Assembly: GCA_003133815.1 (NCBI GenBank)
Contig: PKZR01000216.1
Coordinates: forward strand, 1 to 19,665
DNA: 19,665 nt
Direction: 5' to 3'
From: Limisphaerales bacterium
Lineage (GTDB): Bacteria; Verrucomicrobiota; Verrucomicrobiia; Limisphaerales; UBA11358
A model generated the notes under the pieces. It searched no databases and was not told the origin of the DNA. It was given only the letters and a program-made list of their open reading frames with translations. Position 1 is the first letter of the stretch; every line of letters starts with the position of its first letter. Below, one piece after another: positions 8,060 to 15,185 of this stretch. Both the position numbers and the translations under genes were made by a program.

Positions 8060-8198
8060 AAAAATGCATTTCTAATCATTTGCATTCAACAAGATTGTGG
8101 CTATGGTTGCGTTGCGTCAAGCACGACTCTATAAGCACCCGCGTCAAAAATGCTGGTGATCGTCTCCTAGTCACATTAGACTTCCACCCGACTAATCA
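8060..8198. promoter_or_regulatory. Divergent intergenic control region between the two sugar operons
   Basis: 139 bp between two head-to-head operons, the only non-coding gap of this size inside the sugar locus, so it must hold the start signals of both. On the plus strand there is a plausible sigma-70 promoter (entered separately). On the minus strand a TTGACG hexamer (8115-8120) can be seen, but its partner 17 bp away is a poor -10 (CAATCT), so the minus promoter is not resolved. Confidence 0.5.
8107..8135 (+). promoter_or_regulatory. Candidate sigma-70-type promoter for the nine-gene plus operon
   Basis: TTGCGT (8107-8112) and TATAAG (8130-8135) are separated by exactly 17 bp and lie about 63 bp upstream of the ATG at 8199. 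Spacing and hexamers fit the consensus well. This is a pattern match only. Confidence 0.45.
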
Positions 8199-9170
8199 AT
8201 GGAAAAGATATTTATTACCGGCGCGGCGGGTTTCATCGGTAGCAACCTTGTTGACCGCCTTTTGTATGATGGCAAAATGGTTGTAGGCTTCGACAATTTT
8301 TCCACCGGTCAGGATGAATTTTTTGAAAGCGCGCATAAAAATCCAAAATTTAAACTCATCAAGGGGGATTGTCTGGATTTGCCCGAACTTACAAAAGCGA
8401 TGGCCGGTTGTGATTTTATTTTTCACTTTGCCGCCAATGCCGATGTTCGTTTTGGTCTTGACCATCCCGGCAAGGATTTTCAGCAGAATGCGCTTGCCAG
8501 CTTCAATGTCCTCGAAGCAATGCGCATCAACGGAATCAAACGTATCGCGTTCAGTTCCACCGGCAGCGTCTATGGCGAGGCGCAAATCATTCCAACGCCT
8601 GAAAACGCGCCTTTTCCGATCCAGACCTCGCTTTACGCCGCGTCCAAACTTGCTGCAGAGGGATTCATTCATGCTTACTGCGAAGGCTACAAATTCGAGG
8701 GCTACATTTTCAGGTTCGTTTCAATTCTTGGCGAACGCTATACACACGGCCATGTTCTGGATTTTTACAAACAGCTTTTGGAACATCCTGAAAAACTAAG
8801 AATCTTGGGCGATGGCACACAGCGCAAATCCTATCTCTATATTGGCGACTGCATTGAAGCCATGTTGCATGTCATCACGCTTGGCACTGCGAAAACGGCC
8901 AAGCATAACGTCGAATTTTACAATCTTGGCACGGAGGAATTCGTTCAAGTCAACGACTCAGTAAGATTTATTTCTGCCGCGCTTAATGTCAAACCACAAT
9001 TGGAATACACTGGCGGCAACAAGGGCTGGGTCGGCGACAATCCGTTTATTTTTCTCGAAACAAAAAAAGTTCGCGCCACCGGCTGGAAAGCCAAGCTGAC
9101 GATTGAGCAAGGAATCGCCCGCACCCTCAAATGGCTTCAGGAAAATCAATGGGTGCTCCAACGTAGATGA
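8199..9170 (+). CDS. NAD-dependent nucleotide-sugar epimerase (UDP-glucose 4-epimerase-like extended SDR)
   Basis: 323 aa. 'ITGAAGFIGSNLVDRLL' (6-22) is the NAD-binding motif, 'VVGFDNFSTGQ' (28-38) follows beta-2, 'FHFAANADVRFGLDHP' (75-90) is the usual 'HLAA' strand, 'FSSTGSVYGE' (118-127) provides the Ser/Thr and Tyr146/Lys150 ('YAASK') complete the catalytic triad. The C-terminal 'ILGDGTQRKSYLYIGDCIEAM' is the substrate-binding motif of GalE/WbpP-like enzymes. Expected role: epimerisation of a nucleotide-linked sugar through a keto intermediate. In this operon the substrate is probably the GDP-activated higher sugar rather than UDP-glucose (inference). It heads the operon; its stop overlaps the next start as ATGA (9167-9170). 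It occupies the same place in the gene set as LmbM in the lincomycin cluster. Confidence 0.85.
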   Translation: MEKIFITGAAGFIGSNLVDRLLYDGKMVVGFDNFSTGQDEFFESAHKNPKFKLIKGDCLDLPELTKAMAGCDFIFHFAANADVRFGLDHPGKDFQQNALASFNVLEAMRINGIKRIAFSSTGSVYGEAQIIPTPENAPFPIQTSLYAASKLAAEGFIHAYCEGYKFEGYIFRFVSILGERYTHGHVLDFYKQLLEHPEKLRILGDGTQRKSYLYIGDCIEAMLHVITLGTAKTAKHNVEFYNLGTEEFVQVNDSVRFISAALNVKPQLEYTGGNKGWVGDNPFIFLETKKVRATGWKAKLTIEQGIARTLKWLQENQWVLQRR

Positions 9171-10435
9171 AAATCGTCGTTCTTGGTCTTTGGCATCTCG
9201 GAAGCGTCACGGCGGCGTGTTGTGCGAAACATTTCTCCGTGGTCGGACTGGATTTTGATGCGTCGAATATCTCCAGACTGAATCAGGGACAGGCTCCGCT
9301 GCTTGAACCCGGCTTGAATGAACTTATTGCCGCCGGTGTCGCTTCCAAAAATCTTTCGTTTAAAAGCGATCCTAAAATTGCATCGGTAAACGCCGACATT
9401 CTCTGGCTCACTTACGACACGCCGGTCAACGATGCCGACGAATCGGATGTTGAATTTGTTTTGGGCAACCTGCGCAAAGCGCTGGCATATCTGCCCGACG
9501 GCGCGCTCGTTTTGATTTCGGCGCAACTGCCCGTCGGCACCTGCGCCAAGCTGGAAAAAGAATTTCCGCAGTTTCACTTCGCCAGCTCGCCGGAAAATCT
9601 GCGGCTTGGCAAAGCCATCGAATCTTTTGAAAAGCCGGAGCGCGTCATTGTTGGCATCCGCAGTGAAGCCAAGAGACCACTGCTCGAAAAATTGTTCGCG
9701 CCGTTCACGTCGCAGATTATTTTCATGCGCACCGAATCGGCGGAGATGGTGAAGCACGCGCTGAATTCCTTTCTCGCGCTCTCCATCACCTTCATCAATG
9801 AAATCGCGCGGCTCTGCGAATATGCCGGCGCCGACGCGAAGGAAGTTTCCGTCGGCCTCAAAAGCGAGGCGCGCATCGGGCCGAAGGCTTATCTTGGACC
9901 CGGCGGCCCGTTCGCCGGTGGCACGCTCGCGCGCGATGTCGTCACGCTTTCAAAACTTGCCGAGGCGACCGGCGAAAAAATTTCCGTCATTCCCGCGATC
10001 AAGCAAAGTAATGATCTGCATCGCGGCTGGGCTTTCCGCCGGCTGCAATCGCGCCTTGGCGATTTTCGCGGCAAAAGGATTTCCATCCTTGGACTCACTT
10101 ACACGACCAACACCGACACGCTCCGCCGCAGCGCCGCCGTGGAATTGTGCCAGCAGCTTCTTGCTGCAGGCGCGCATGTCAGTGCATTCGATCCGGCGGT
10201 GAAAACCTTGCCGGTGGAATTGAACTCCGTTGTGCTCGCGGCTGACATTTCGACCGCGCTTGCTGGCGCGGAAGCCGCCGCCATTTGCACCGAATGGCCC
10301 CAATTCCGGCAGGCGGACTGGGCGAAAATCGTTCCCCAAATGCGCTCGCCGGTGTTTGTGGACGCGAATCGTTTTTTGGAAAAGGAATTGAAAAACTTCC
10401 CCGGAGTCGAGCATCTTTCCGTCGGTCGCGCCTGA
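9167..10435 (+). CDS. UDP-glucose/GDP-mannose dehydrogenase-like protein without the catalytic cysteine
   Basis: 422 aa, full length for the family, with N-terminal NAD domain, central dimerisation helix and C-terminal UDP-binding-type domain. Conserved elements include 'SSPENLRLGKAIESFEKPERVIVG' (140-163, with Glu143), 'EMVKHALNSFLALSITFINEIA' (193-214, with Lys196 and Asn200) and 'ILGLTYTTNTDTLRRSAAVEL' in the last domain. The active-site loop, normally G-x-G-G-S-C-[FL]-P-K-D, reads 'GPGGPFAGGTLARD' (244-257): the nucleophilic Cys aligns with Thr253 and the Lys with Arg256. The Rossmann glycine motif is also unusual, 'GLWHLG' rather than GxGYVG. Without Cys the enzyme cannot form the thiohemiacetal needed for a four-electron oxidation to a uronic acid, so a single oxidation to a ketone is likelier. 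The start is fixed by the ATGA overlap with the epimerase gene. Confidence 0.85.
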   Translation: MKIVVLGLWHLGSVTAACCAKHFSVVGLDFDASNISRLNQGQAPLLEPGLNELIAAGVASKNLSFKSDPKIASVNADILWLTYDTPVNDADESDVEFVLGNLRKALAYLPDGALVLISAQLPVGTCAKLEKEFPQFHFASSPENLRLGKAIESFEKPERVIVGIRSEAKRPLLEKLFAPFTSQIIFMRTESAEMVKHALNSFLALSITFINEIARLCEYAGADAKEVSVGLKSEARIGPKAYLGPGGPFAGGTLARDVVTLSKLAEATGEKISVIPAIKQSNDLHRGWAFRRLQSRLGDFRGKRISILGLTYTTNTDTLRRSAAVELCQQLLAAGAHVSAFDPAVKTLPVELNSVVLAADISTALAGAEAAAICTEWPQFRQADWAKIVPQMRSPVFVDANRFLEKELKNFPGVEHLSVGRA

Positions 10436-10436
10436 C

Positions 10437-11300
10437 ATGAAGCTAAGAAACCTCAATGCTCTAATTACTGGCGGGAGCCAGGGGCTTGGTAAAGTCATCG
10501 CGGAATTTTTCCTTCGTGAAGGTGCGAACGTGGTGATTTGTTCCCGTGGCGAAAAAGAATTGCTCGTTACGCACGGTGATCTGGCAAAAAATTTTCCAAC
10601 TCAAAAAGTTTCAGCCAAAATGTGTGACGTCTCGAACGAATCGCAGGTCAACGAACTCGTCGCGTTCGCGTTGGGTGAACTTGGTTCGTTGCAGGTTCTT
10701 GTTTTAAACGCCGGAATTTACGGTCCGATGGGCGCAACTGAATCCGTATCGCTCGACGAATGGCGTCGCGCGATGGACATCAATCTTTATGGCGTGTTGT
10801 TGCCGAGCCGCGCGTTGATTCCTCATTTCAAAAAGGCTGGCCGGGGAAAAATAATAGTGTTGTCCGGCGGCGGTGCGACGAACCCTTTGCCGAACATCAG
10901 CGCTTATGCCGCGTCGAAAGCCGCCGTTATTCGCCTGATGGAAACGCTCGCGGAAGAATTGAAAAGTTTTCATGTGGACGTTAATGCGATTGCGCCCGGC
11001 GCTTTAAAAACGCGTTTTGTTGAACAAGTTTTGGCAGCGGGTGCGGACAAGGTAGGCACCGCATTTTTCGAGAAGAATAAAAAATGGTCGGAAGATGGCG
11101 CTGTGCCGCTGGAACTCGGCGCAAGTGTGGCCGTTTATCTTGCCTGCGCGGAAAGCGACGGCATCAGCGGCAAGCTTATCAGCGCGCAGTGGGATCCTTG
11201 GGAAAAACTTCACGAATTCAAAGGTGATTTGGAAGGTGACATTTACACGCTCCGCCGCATCGTGCCAAAAGATCGCGGCAAAACATGGGGTGGCAAATGA
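10437..11300 (+). CDS. Classical SDR-family oxidoreductase
   Basis: 287 aa. 'ITGGSQGLGKVIAEFFLREGANV' (10-32) is the cofactor motif TGxxxGxG, 'NAGIYGP' (91-97) the structural NAG, 'VLSGGG' (141-146) contains the catalytic Ser143, and Tyr157/Lys161 lie in 'YAASK'. It is longer than the usual 250 aa because of a C-terminal extension ('QWDPWEKLHEFKGDLEGDIYTLRRIVPKDRGKTWGGK') that is not part of the core fold. Likely an NAD(P)-dependent reductase/dehydrogenase of a sugar ketone or alcohol. It follows the dehydrogenase-like gene by 1 nt (TGA-C-ATG) and its stop overlaps the next gene (ATGA), so it should act in the same pathway, plausibly reducing the keto group made by the preceding enzyme. Substrate not determinable. 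Confidence 0.85.
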   Translation: MKLRNLNALITGGSQGLGKVIAEFFLREGANVVICSRGEKELLVTHGDLAKNFPTQKVSAKMCDVSNESQVNELVAFALGELGSLQVLVLNAGIYGPMGATESVSLDEWRRAMDINLYGVLLPSRALIPHFKKAGRGKIIVLSGGGATNPLPNISAYAASKAAVIRLMETLAEELKSFHVDVNAIAPGALKTRFVEQVLAAGADKVGTAFFEKNKKWSEDGAVPLELGASVAVYLACAESDGISGKLISAQWDPWEKLHEFKGDLEGDIYTLRRIVPKDRGKTWGGK

Positions 11301-12286
11301 ATTACGCGATTGTTGGTTGCGGATTGATCGGAAAGAAACGGCTGGCTGGTTTGCCTTCTGGTTCAAAACTCGTCGTCGCATGCGATACAAATTTGTCGCG
11401 CGCCGAAGAACTCGTGAATTTGGCGCAAACTGGCCGCGCGGTTTCGGATTTCAAAATCGCTGTTACTGATCCGCAGGTGGATGCGATTGTTGTCGCCACA
11501 ATCAATTCCGCGCTGGCGGAAGTTGCCTCCGCTGCAATTTGCGCGGGCAAACACATCATCGTGGAAAAGCCAGCCGGAATTTCAGTCCAGCAGATTGACG
11601 AATTAATTGTGCTAGAAAAAAGACACGGCGTTTGCGTTCGTGTCGGTTTCAACCATCGTTTTCATCCAGCCTTCATCAAGGCACGGGAGATTTTTGCTTC
11701 CGGTGTGATGGGTGAATTGATGTTCATCCGTGCGCGCTACGGCCATGGTGGTCGCATTGGTTACGATAAAGAATGGCGCGCTGACCCAAAACTTTCCGGC
11801 GGCGGTGAGTTGATCGACCAGGGCATTCATTTGATTGATTTGGCGGGCTGGTTTCTTGGCGAGTTCAAGCAGGTGGACGGCCATGCCGCGACATATTTTT
11901 GGAAAATGCCGGTGGACGACAACGCATTTTTAAGTTTGCGCACGGCGAAAAACCAGACCGCGTGGCTGCACGTCAGTTGCACGGAATGGAAGAATCTTTT
12001 TTCATTCGAGATTTATGGCCGCCACACGAAACTCGCCATTGAAGGACTTGGTGGAAGTTATGGCGTCGAGAAACTTTTTCATTACCAGATGAGGCCGGAG
12101 ATGGGAATTCCCGGCACGAGGGTTTATGAATTTCCCGGCGCGGACGAATCGTGGAAAATTGAGATGACAAAGTTTGAAGAAGATGTTCAATCAAAGCGGA
12201 CGCCCGACGCCGGACTTGCCGAAGCACGCACGGCACTTCAGATTGTTGAGACGATTTACGAAAAGAGCGGATTCAAAACTTTATGA
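11297..12286 (+). CDS. Gfo/Idh/MocA family oxidoreductase
   Basis: 329 aa from the chosen start. The N-terminus 'MNYAIVGCGLIGKKRLAGL' gives the GxGxxG NAD(P) motif at residues 7-12, 'GKHIIVEKPAGIS' carries the family EKP motif (90-92), and 'GGGELIDQGIHLIDLAGWF' has the conserved D-x-G-x-H-x-x-D catalytic pattern. I chose the ATG at 11297 because it overlaps the stop of the SDR gene as ATGA and places the Rossmann motif at the usual distance; an ATG at 11285 would add four residues (MGWQ). These enzymes reduce or oxidise sugar hydroxyls, often on nucleotide sugars. In this operon it is a tailoring enzyme candidate, corresponding by family to LmbZ/CcbZ of lincosamide clusters. Its stop overlaps the next start (ATGA, 12283-12286). 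Confidence 0.87.
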   Translation: MNYAIVGCGLIGKKRLAGLPSGSKLVVACDTNLSRAEELVNLAQTGRAVSDFKIAVTDPQVDAIVVATINSALAEVASAAICAGKHIIVEKPAGISVQQIDELIVLEKRHGVCVRVGFNHRFHPAFIKAREIFASGVMGELMFIRARYGHGGRIGYDKEWRADPKLSGGGELIDQGIHLIDLAGWFLGEFKQVDGHAATYFWKMPVDDNAFLSLRTAKNQTAWLHVSCTEWKNLFSFEIYGRHTKLAIEGLGGSYGVEKLFHYQMRPEMGIPGTRVYEFPGADESWKIEMTKFEEDVQSKRTPDAGLAEARTALQIVETIYEKSGFKTL

Positions 12287-13263
12287 TTATTGCACGTTCA
12301 CCACTTCGCATCAGCCTCGGCGGCGGCGGCACGGATCTGCCGTCGTATTACGAAAAATTCGGCGGCTTTTTAATCGCCGGGGCGATTGATAAATATGTAT
12401 ACATCACGCTGCATGACACGTTCGTGCCGGACCTGCTTGCAAAATATGCCGAACTCGAACGCGTGACTGACGCCAGCCAATTAAAACATCCCATTCTGCG
12501 CGAAGCCTTCGCGTCGCTGGGAATGAATGGTCATTATCTGGAGGTCACTTCCATGGCCGACATTCCCGCTGGCACCGGCCTTGGTTCAAGCGGCAGTTTC
12601 ACGACGGCTTTGCTCAAAGCACTGCACGCCCATAAAAAAAATCTCGTTCATCCCTCCGAGCTCGCCGAGCAGGCGTGTGACATCGAGTTGAATCGCCTAA
12701 AAGAACCGATTGGCAAGCAGGATCAATACATCGCAGCTTATGGCGGCCTGACGTGTTTCAATTTTTTGCCAGATGGCAAAGTCGAGGCGTGGCCGTTGAA
12801 AGTTTCCGACGAGACGCGCGACAATCTGGAGGACAATCTTCTGTTATTTTTCACCGGTTATTCGCGCAGTGCCTCGGCGATTTTGAAGGAGCAGGACACA
12901 AAATCAAAATCGGACGACAAGTCCATGATCGAGAATTTACACTTCGTCAAGGACCTCGGCCAGCAAAGCAAAGCAGCACTCGAATCGGAAAATCTGCATG
13001 AATTCGCGTGGCTTATGGACGTTCACTGGCAGCGCAAGAAGCAGCGCAGCGGTGGTATGAGCAACCCAAAAATCAACGAGTGGTATGACCTTGCGCTGGC
13101 CAATGGCGCGCTTGGCGGCAAGCTCATCGGCGCGGGCGGCGGCGGTTTTCTGATGTTTTATGCCGAGGACAAGGCGAAGCTGCGACACGCGATGCGCCAA
13201 AGCGGCTTGAAAGAAGTCCGCTTTCGTTTCGATTTCGAAGGCACGAAACTCGTCATCTCGTGA
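12283..13263 (+). CDS. hddA: D-glycero-alpha-D-manno-heptose-7-phosphate kinase-type GHMP kinase (HddA-like)
   Basis: 326 aa. Starts 'MIIARSPLRISLGGGGTDLPSYYEKFGG', the HddA signature. 'SMADIPAGTGLGSSGSFTTALLKAL' is the GHMP ATP-binding motif (GLGSS), and 'GGKLIGAGGGGFLMFY' the C-terminal GHMP motif. 'EPIGKQDQYIAAYGG' is also typical of heptose/fucose-type sugar kinases. HddA phosphorylates C1 (alpha) of a heptose 7-phosphate to the 1,7-bisphosphate; LmbP of the lincomycin pathway does the same on octose 8-phosphate. It is flanked by a nucleotidyltransferase, GmhA and GmhB, which makes the role in an NDP-higher-sugar pathway secure, although C7 versus C8 substrate is not. The end overlaps the next gene at GTGA (13260-13263). 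Confidence 0.88.
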   Translation: MIIARSPLRISLGGGGTDLPSYYEKFGGFLIAGAIDKYVYITLHDTFVPDLLAKYAELERVTDASQLKHPILREAFASLGMNGHYLEVTSMADIPAGTGLGSSGSFTTALLKALHAHKKNLVHPSELAEQACDIELNRLKEPIGKQDQYIAAYGGLTCFNFLPDGKVEAWPLKVSDETRDNLEDNLLLFFTGYSRSASAILKEQDTKSKSDDKSMIENLHFVKDLGQQSKAALESENLHEFAWLMDVHWQRKKQRSGGMSNPKINEWYDLALANGALGGKLIGAGGGGFLMFYAEDKAKLRHAMRQSGLKEVRFRFDFEGTKLVIS

Positions 13264-13970
13264 GCGTGTCGCTAGCCAAAATCCCCGTCGCCATCCTCGC
13301 GGGCGGACTCGCCACGCGGCTGCGGCCGATCACGGAAAAAATCCCCAAGTCGCTCGTGCCCGTCGCGGGCCGGCCGTTTCTGGCGCATCAGTTGGAAATG
13401 CTCCACGCGCGCGGCGTCCGCCGCGCCGTTCTCTGCATCGGTTTTCTTGGCGAAATGATCCAGCGCGAATTCGGCAGCGAAGCTTACGGCATCAAGCTGG
13501 ATTATTCCTTCGACGGCGAAAAACTTTTGGGCACCGGCGGCGCGATCAAGCGGGCGCTGCCCAAGCTCGGCGAGGAATTTTTCATCCTTTACGGAGATTC
13601 GTATCTGCCGATTCCCTACGCGCCGGTGGCAGAAGCATTTCATCGCAGCGGCAAGCTCGGCTCGATGACGGTGTATCGCAACGAAGGCAAGTATGACGCC
13701 AGCAACGTGGTTTTTCACGGTGGCGAAATCGTGGTCTATGACAAAAAAGCCAAGCTGCCTGAAATGCGCCACATTGATTACGGCTTGAGCCTGTTCAAAT
13801 CATCTGTTTTTGATGCGTATGCCGCAGACCAAGTTTTTGATCTGGCTGAAGTAATGGGCCGGCTCGTCCGTGAAAAGCAACTGGCCGGCTATGAGGTGCT
13901 GGAACGTTTTTACGAAATGGGTTCGCCGGCGGGCCTGGCGGAACTGGAAACAATTCTGAAACCAAAATAA
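13260..13970 (+). CDS. hddC: Sugar-1-phosphate nucleotidyltransferase (HddC-like, probably guanylyl-transferring)
   Basis: 236 aa. 'IPVAILAGGLATRLRPITEKIPKSLVPVAGRPFLAHQLEML' is the nucleotidyltransferase signature (GGxxTRLxPxT...PK), and 'FFILYGDSYLPI' has the metal-binding Asp. The size and the 'MRHIDYGLSLF' region match the small HddC/mannose-1-phosphate guanylyltransferase group. Expected reaction: heptose (or octose) 1-phosphate plus GTP (possibly another NTP) giving the NDP-sugar. The start is a GTG at 13260 overlapping the kinase stop as GTGA; a second GTG at 13266 is possible. In the HddA pathway HddC uses GTP, and LmbO does likewise for octose; nucleotide specificity here is inferred from those relatives. 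Confidence 0.82.
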   Translation: MSVSLAKIPVAILAGGLATRLRPITEKIPKSLVPVAGRPFLAHQLEMLHARGVRRAVLCIGFLGEMIQREFGSEAYGIKLDYSFDGEKLLGTGGAIKRALPKLGEEFFILYGDSYLPIPYAPVAEAFHRSGKLGSMTVYRNEGKYDASNVVFHGGEIVVYDKKAKLPEMRHIDYGLSLFKSSVFDAYAADQVFDLAEVMGRLVREKQLAGYEVLERFYEMGSPAGLAELETILKPK

Positions 13971-14015
13971 ACGGGGCTTCCATTTGTCATTCAAAATTCG
14001 TAATTTTAAATTTCC
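13971..14015 (+). repeat. AT-rich spacer with a low-complexity AAAATTC-type repeat
   Basis: 45 nt gap, the only sizeable one inside the plus operon. Positions 13989-14013 are a run of AAAATT/AATTTT words of the same kind as the repeats found inside the debranching gene (19066-19098). No Shine-Dalgarno sequence is visible before the ATG at 14016. Confidence 0.45.
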
Positions 14016-14612
14016 ATGAGCTTTACGAAACAATTTCTGGCCGAAGTCCAGCAGGTCACGGCGCAACTCAACGAAGCCGCCATTGAAAAATGCGCGGATG
14101 AACTCGCGGCCATCCGCACGCGCGGCGGACGTTTGTTCATCCTCGGCGTCGGCGGCAGCGCGGGCAACGCCGGTCATGCTGTGAATGATTTCCGCAAGAT
14201 CTGCGGCTTCGAAGCCTACGCGCCGACGGACAATGTTTCCGAGCTCACCGCGCGCACCAACGACGAAGGTTGGGCTACCGTTTTTTCCGAGTGGTTGAAG
14301 GGCAGCCGCATCAATGCCAAGGACGGACTGCTGATTTTTTCCGTCGGCGGCGGCAATCTCGAAAAAAATGTCAGCCCGAACCTTGTCAGCGCGATTCAAG
14401 TCGCCAAGTCCGTCGGCGCGTCGGTCGTCGGCATCGTGGGCCGCGACGGCGGTTACACGGCGCAGCAGGCGACCGCGTGCGTCATCGTGCCGACGGTGAA
14501 TCCGACGCATGTCACGCCGCACAGCGAGGCGTTTCAGGGTGTCATCTGGCATCTGTTCGTGTCGCATCCCAAATTGAAAGTGGCGCAGACGAAATGGGAA
14601 TCCACGAAGTGA
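14016..14612 (+). CDS. gmhA: Sedoheptulose 7-phosphate isomerase-type SIS protein (GmhA-like)
   Basis: 198 aa, the usual GmhA length. 'RLFILGVGGSAGNAGHAVNDFRKICGF' is the SIS sugar-phosphate motif (GxGGSAxxAxH), 'DNVSELTARTNDEGWATVFSEWL' matches the GmhA segment preceding the active site, and 'DGLLIFSVGGGNLEKNVSPNLVSAI' is the second phosphate-binding loop. 'THVTPHSEAFQGVIWHLF' is near the C-terminus, where GmhA carries catalytic residues. It should convert a ketose phosphate (sedoheptulose 7-phosphate or, by analogy with LmbN, octulose 8-phosphate) to the aldose phosphate. Followed directly by gmhB, whose probable start lies inside its 3' end. Confidence 0.88.
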   Translation: MSFTKQFLAEVQQVTAQLNEAAIEKCADELAAIRTRGGRLFILGVGGSAGNAGHAVNDFRKICGFEAYAPTDNVSELTARTNDEGWATVFSEWLKGSRINAKDGLLIFSVGGGNLEKNVSPNLVSAIQVAKSVGASVVGIVGRDGGYTAQQATACVIVPTVNPTHVTPHSEAFQGVIWHLFVSHPKLKVAQTKWESTK

Positions 14613-15181
14613 AGTCAGAAGTCAGAAGTCAGAAGTCAGAATTGAAACGCGCGGTATTTCTTGATCGCGATGGTGTCATCAACCGCGCGCTGGAAAAGAA
14701 ATCCAAGCCGTATCCGCCGACGAGTCTTGCCGAATTTGAAATTCTTCCCGAAGTTCGCGCGGCTTGCGATAAACTGAAGGCGGCGGGTTTTCTGCTCGTG
14801 GTGGCCACGAACCAGCCGGATGTTGGTCGCGGCACGCTGAGACAGGAAGTGGTCGAAAAAATCCACGCGCACATGCTCGCGCAACTGCCAATTGACCGCG
14901 TGGAAGTGTGCTATCACGCCGGCAAAGGCTTGTCCGATTGCGATTGTCGCAAACCAAAACCAGGAATGCTTGTGCACGCGGCAAAATTATTGAAAATCGA
15001 CCTCGCGCAGAGCTGGATGGTCGGCGACCGCTGGCGCGACGTGGACTGCGGCCACGCAGCGGGTTGTAAAACGATTTTTATAGATCGCGGCTATGCGGAA
15101 GAATTGAGGCAGAAACCTGATTTTTCCGCTCGCAATCTGGGCGCGGCGGCTGACATTATCTTGGCCCAAACAAAAAAATAA
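14594..15181 (+). CDS. gmhB: HAD-family higher-sugar bisphosphate phosphatase (GmhB-like)
   Basis: 195 aa from the ATG at 14594. 'RAVFLDRDGVIN' (residues 19-30) has the HAD nucleophile pair DxD, 'ATNQPDVGRG' is motif II and 'CRKPKPGM' plus 'WMVGDRWRDVDCG' are motifs III/IV. 'VCYHAGKGLSDCDC' provides the Cys/His zinc loop characteristic of GmhB. It removes the terminal phosphate of the 1,7-bisphosphate, leaving the 1-phosphate for the nucleotidyltransferase. Start choice is uncertain: ATG 14594 overlaps gmhA by 19 nt, GTG 14609 makes a GTGA overlap with the gmhA stop, and TTG 14642 would give the family-typical 'KRAVFLDRDG' N-terminus. The first two read through the 7-bp repeat at 14611-14638, adding residues absent from relatives. 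Confidence 0.85.
   Translation: MGIHEVKSEVRSQKSELKRAVFLDRDGVINRALEKKSKPYPPTSLAEFEILPEVRAACDKLKAAGFLLVVATNQPDVGRGTLRQEVVEKIHAHMLAQLPIDRVEVCYHAGKGLSDCDCRKPKPGMLVHAAKLLKIDLAQSWMVGDRWRDVDCGHAAGCKTIFIDRGYAEELRQKPDFSARNLGAAADIILAQTKK
14611..14638 (+). repeat. Four tandem copies of a 7-bp unit (GAAGTCA)
   Basis: Perfect tandem repeat of four GAAGTCA units, directly after the gmhA stop and in front of the conserved start of GmhB. The unit is not a multiple of three, so a change in copy number would shift the gmhB frame if translation begins at 14594 or 14609. Confidence 0.9.
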
Positions 15182-15185
15182 GTTT

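Noticed and set aside
7217..8134. 305-codon open frame on the plus strand
   Set aside because: It lies antisense to the epimerase gene 7007-8059, which has clear family motifs; the antisense translation has none and is Arg/Ala-rich, as expected of a shadow frame.
9167..10435. Calling the gene an authentic UDP-glucose 6-dehydrogenase (ugd)
   Set aside because: The catalytic Cys and the Lys of the GGSCFPKD loop are replaced, so uronic acid formation is unlikely; only the family name is kept.
13800..14567. 255-codon open frame on the minus strand
   Set aside because: It is antisense to the nucleotidyltransferase end and gmhA, both strongly supported; the translation shows no recognisable domain.
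14270..14593. Extension of gmhB upstream to 14270
   Set aside because: The added 108 codons overlap gmhA in another frame and have no HAD features; the HAD domain begins only near 14645.
14611..14638. CRISPR-like repeat array
   Set aside because: The units are 7 bp and contiguous with no spacers, and no cas genes are present.
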